A DNA stretch of 42,414 nucleotides from W1P20-047 sp051878795 (GTDB taxonomy: Bacteria > Actinomycetota > Coriobacteriia > Coriobacteriales > Eggerthellaceae): assembly GCA_051878795.1 (NCBI GenBank), contig JBJEKU010000080.1:1-42414 (forward strand), in the 5' to 3' direction. The notes beneath the pieces are model-generated. The model saw nothing but the letters and a program-made list of their open reading frames with translations, was not told where the DNA came from and searched no databases. Below are positions 40,868-42,414 of this stretch, piece by piece. A program made the position numbers and the translations under genes. Within the stretch, counting starts at the first letter, position 1; every line of letters starts with the position of its first letter.

Positions 40868-41561
40868 CAAACCTATCCCTGCCCCTGCAAAGGCACGCGC
40901 GGGGCAATCGATCAAGCGCAATACCGATGGCAGCCAGGTGACGTTCCGCATGCGCATCACCTTCCAGAAGCATGGGCGTGCCGCAATGCTGTCCCATCTG
41001 GAAATCGCACGTGCTCTGGAGCGTGTCATCCGCCGGTCGGGGCTTCCGTATGCAATCACCAACGGTTTTTCGCCGCACATGCGCATCGCCTTCGGATCTG
41101 CGTTGCCCGTTGGTGTGGGTGGCGACGAGGAATGCCTCGATGTGCTGCTGACCGAGCGCGTCGATCCTGCGATTGCCCTTATCGTGTTGAAGGCTTCGAG
41201 TGCACCTGCGTTGATGGTGAAGGATTGCAAGTACATCGGAGCGCGTGATGCGGCGGCGAGCGTTGCCTTCCCGTATTCCTTCTATGAAGTCGAGTTCAGC
41301 GAGCCCTTGCCTTGCGCGGTTGAGGATCTTCCCATCCCCGAGACCGTCACGGTGATCCGTAAGAAGAAGGAAAGGGAACTCACCGTTTCCGAATTCCTGT
41401 TGCCGGAAATCACGCTCGATGGATGCAAGATGGGCTTCGTACTGAAGACGGGCGATAACGGCAGCTTGCGTCCCGATGTGCTGATGCGCGAACTGTTGAA
41501 GGATATGCCCCAGGTGCGCGTGCAGTCCATTACCAGGGTAAGGCAGGCCGAAAGCCTTTAG
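40860..41561 (+). CDS. TIGR03936/DUF2344 family protein, partner of the radical SAM protein
   Basis: This 233-residue protein starts, after a basic tail of about 28 residues, with the family pattern FRMRITFQKHGRAAMLSHLEIARALERVIRRS in outline, then GFSPHMRIAFGSALPVGV. Its function is unknown; its constant linkage to TIGR03960 suggests a joint RNA- or nucleotide-modifying role, an inference. It uses a TTG start at 40860, supported by TCAGGAGGA just upstream. The start lies inside the end of the radical SAM gene, so translation is coupled. It is the last gene of the mreB operon, and no strong terminator hairpin follows it before the tRNA promoter. Confidence 0.85.
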   Translation: MASKPIPAPAKARAGQSIKRNTDGSQVTFRMRITFQKHGRAAMLSHLEIARALERVIRRSGLPYAITNGFSPHMRIAFGSALPVGVGGDEECLDVLLTERVDPAIALIVLKASSAPALMVKDCKYIGARDAAASVAFPYSFYEVEFSEPLPCAVEDLPIPETVTVIRKKKERELTVSEFLLPEITLDGCKMGFVLKTGDNGSLRPDVLMRELLKDMPQVRVQSITRVRQAESL

Positions 41562-41751
41562 GGTCGCACCTGCGGGCGGTACGGGGATGACGTGTCCGTA
41601 TGCTGGTGTTGAAGCGGAAAAGTAGATGCTCGGTGGCCGGCTTCTGGGGTGATTTGCGAGCATTTCCGTTTGCGCTCTGCATAGGTTGAAGTCCTGACCC
41701 GGTGTCAATTCTATCCAGTCGCTCAGAATCTTGAAAGTTCGAAAAAAGTTC

Positions 41752-41780
41752 TTGCAAGTCGACATGGAAACACGTAATAT
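41752..41780 (+). promoter_or_regulatory. Promoter of tRNA-Asp
   Basis: A -35 TTGCAA and a -10 TAATAT are separated by 17 bases. The predicted start is about 12 bases before the tRNA. Confidence 0.78.
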
Positions 41781-41799
41781 ATTTCTCGCTGAACAGCAC

Positions 41800-41876
<77 letters not shown>

Positions 41877-41885
41877 TTTGAATCC

Positions 41886-41914
41886 AAAAGACCGCTCATC
41901 GAGCGGTCTTTTTG
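41886..41914 (+). terminator. Intrinsic terminator of tRNA-Asp
   Basis: An 11-bp stem (AAAGACCGCTC/GAGCGGTCTTT) with loop ATC continues into TTTTT. Confidence 0.9.
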
Positions 41915-42414
41915 CGTCTGCTTGAACTTTCCCTGACTTCGATGACGTGTGAGTGCCGATTGCTTCATTCGGGTGGCTGATGGGTGTTATGGGCGAATGT
42001 GTATTGCTCTGTTCAATGAAGGGTTCATCTCTTCAATGGAATTAGCAAGCAACAAGTTTTGGCCTGCATCCCAGAAGGGGCTTTGGAAACATCCTTGTGC
42101 TCCCTCTGGTTCTACAGGATTAATCATAGGTTCTTTTGATGTGACATCTATTTGTGGCCATTGTCAATAATACTGGCAACTGGTCGTGAGCCATTGAGAA
42201 AAGCTATATTGTAATTTCTATCATTTCCCTTAGTCCCACCGACTAGTCCTGCCGAGATTAAACGCTATCCTTCAATTGTTTTCCTCTCCTCAGTATTAAC
42301 TGCTGCGCAAAGTCGGGAGGTTTGAATATTCTCGTGCTCGGTGTGGTAGATTAGGATAAAAGAGTTGAAAATTGGTTGTTTCTTGCGAGGATTTTGGATG
42401 CAGTAGTGGAGGAA
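41915..42414. other. AT-rich, apparently non-coding tail of the window
   Basis: After the tRNA-Asp terminator the GC content falls to about 40% in the line I counted (42181-42240). Only short frames are open; one of 73 codons on the plus strand (41949-42170) has no clear ribosome site and no recognisable protein. The change of composition directly after a tRNA gene suggests an integrated element whose genes lie beyond the window. A GTG or ATG just past 42414 could use the GGAGG at the very end. Confidence 0.55.

Noticed and set aside
38972..41236. Very long minus-strand open frame (754 codons) opposite the radical SAM and DUF2344 genes
   Set aside because: It is the mirror of two well-supported plus-strand genes, shows no protein family, and long antisense frames are expected in high-GC DNA with strong third-position bias.
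41562..41751. Spacer before tRNA-Asp examined for a small stable RNA such as 4.5S RNA
   Set aside because: The conserved GGTCAGG-type core with its partner loop was not found in a workable fold on either strand.
41949..42170. 73-codon plus-strand frame in the AT-rich tail
   Set aside because: It has no ribosome site, no recognisable domain and lies in DNA that looks non-coding; it may be a gene remnant, but the sequence does not support a call.

Overview
The window is a high-GC segment (about 60% by eye) whose gene content and order suggest a strictly anaerobic, Gram-positive member of the Coriobacteriia, most likely Eggerthellaceae. The basis is: an OmpR-type GlnR-like regulator next to a type I glutamine synthetase; rplU-rpmA-obgE-proB-nadD-yqeK in one run; a complete mreBCD-mrdA-rodA cell-elongation operon; and a four-subunit cytoplasmic [NiFe] hydrogenase. 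The taxonomic call is an inference; no rRNA is present.

Left part (1-11,004): surface glycopolymer region. An LCP-family polymer ligase (here a lipoprotein) is followed, convergently, by a GT4 glycosyltransferase. Then come a GT2 glycosyltransferase, a DUF2304 membrane protein and a LicD-type phosphotransferase (the latter two with lower GC), a second GT4, a DegT aminotransferase, a PglC-like phosphoglycosyl transferase, UDP-galactopyranose mutase, and a three-domain protein with the winged helix-LicC-LicA architecture. Together they would build and attach a galactofuranose-containing, possibly phosphocholine- or phosphopolyol-decorated polymer. The LicC-LicA protein has lost several residues normally needed for both enzyme activities. 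It is the most unusual object in the window: it may be a sensor or regulator rather than an enzyme.

Middle (11,005-27,091): glnA, a GlnR-like regulator with a degenerate receiver (Glu at the phosphorylation position) and a YtcJ-type amidohydrolase form a nitrogen operon. It is followed by polA, the rplU-rpmA-obgE-proB-nadD-yqeK housekeeping run, rsfS inverted relative to its usual partners, rlmD-type methyltransferase (minus strand), tRNA-Arg(CCG), a cyclophilin and a membrane-anchored TPR protein.

Right (27,092-41,876): a hydrogenase operon in the order beta-gamma-delta-alpha (group 3b-like, NADP-linked by inference), whose catalytic subunit is encoded already in its mature C-terminal form. 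Next is mreB-mreC-mreD-mrdA-rodA, extended by a DUF697 protein and the TIGR03960/TIGR03936 pair. tRNA-Asp(GTC) then marks an abrupt change to AT-rich, gene-poor DNA up to the window end, which looks like the edge of an integrated element.

Regulatory pattern: many transcription units begin with a TGn-TAnnnT extended -10 element and lack a recognisable -35. Two glycosyltransferase genes have this box, or a perfect TATAAT, 6-7 bases before their start codon with no Shine-Dalgarno sequence, suggesting leaderless mRNAs. Strong intrinsic terminators separate most units.
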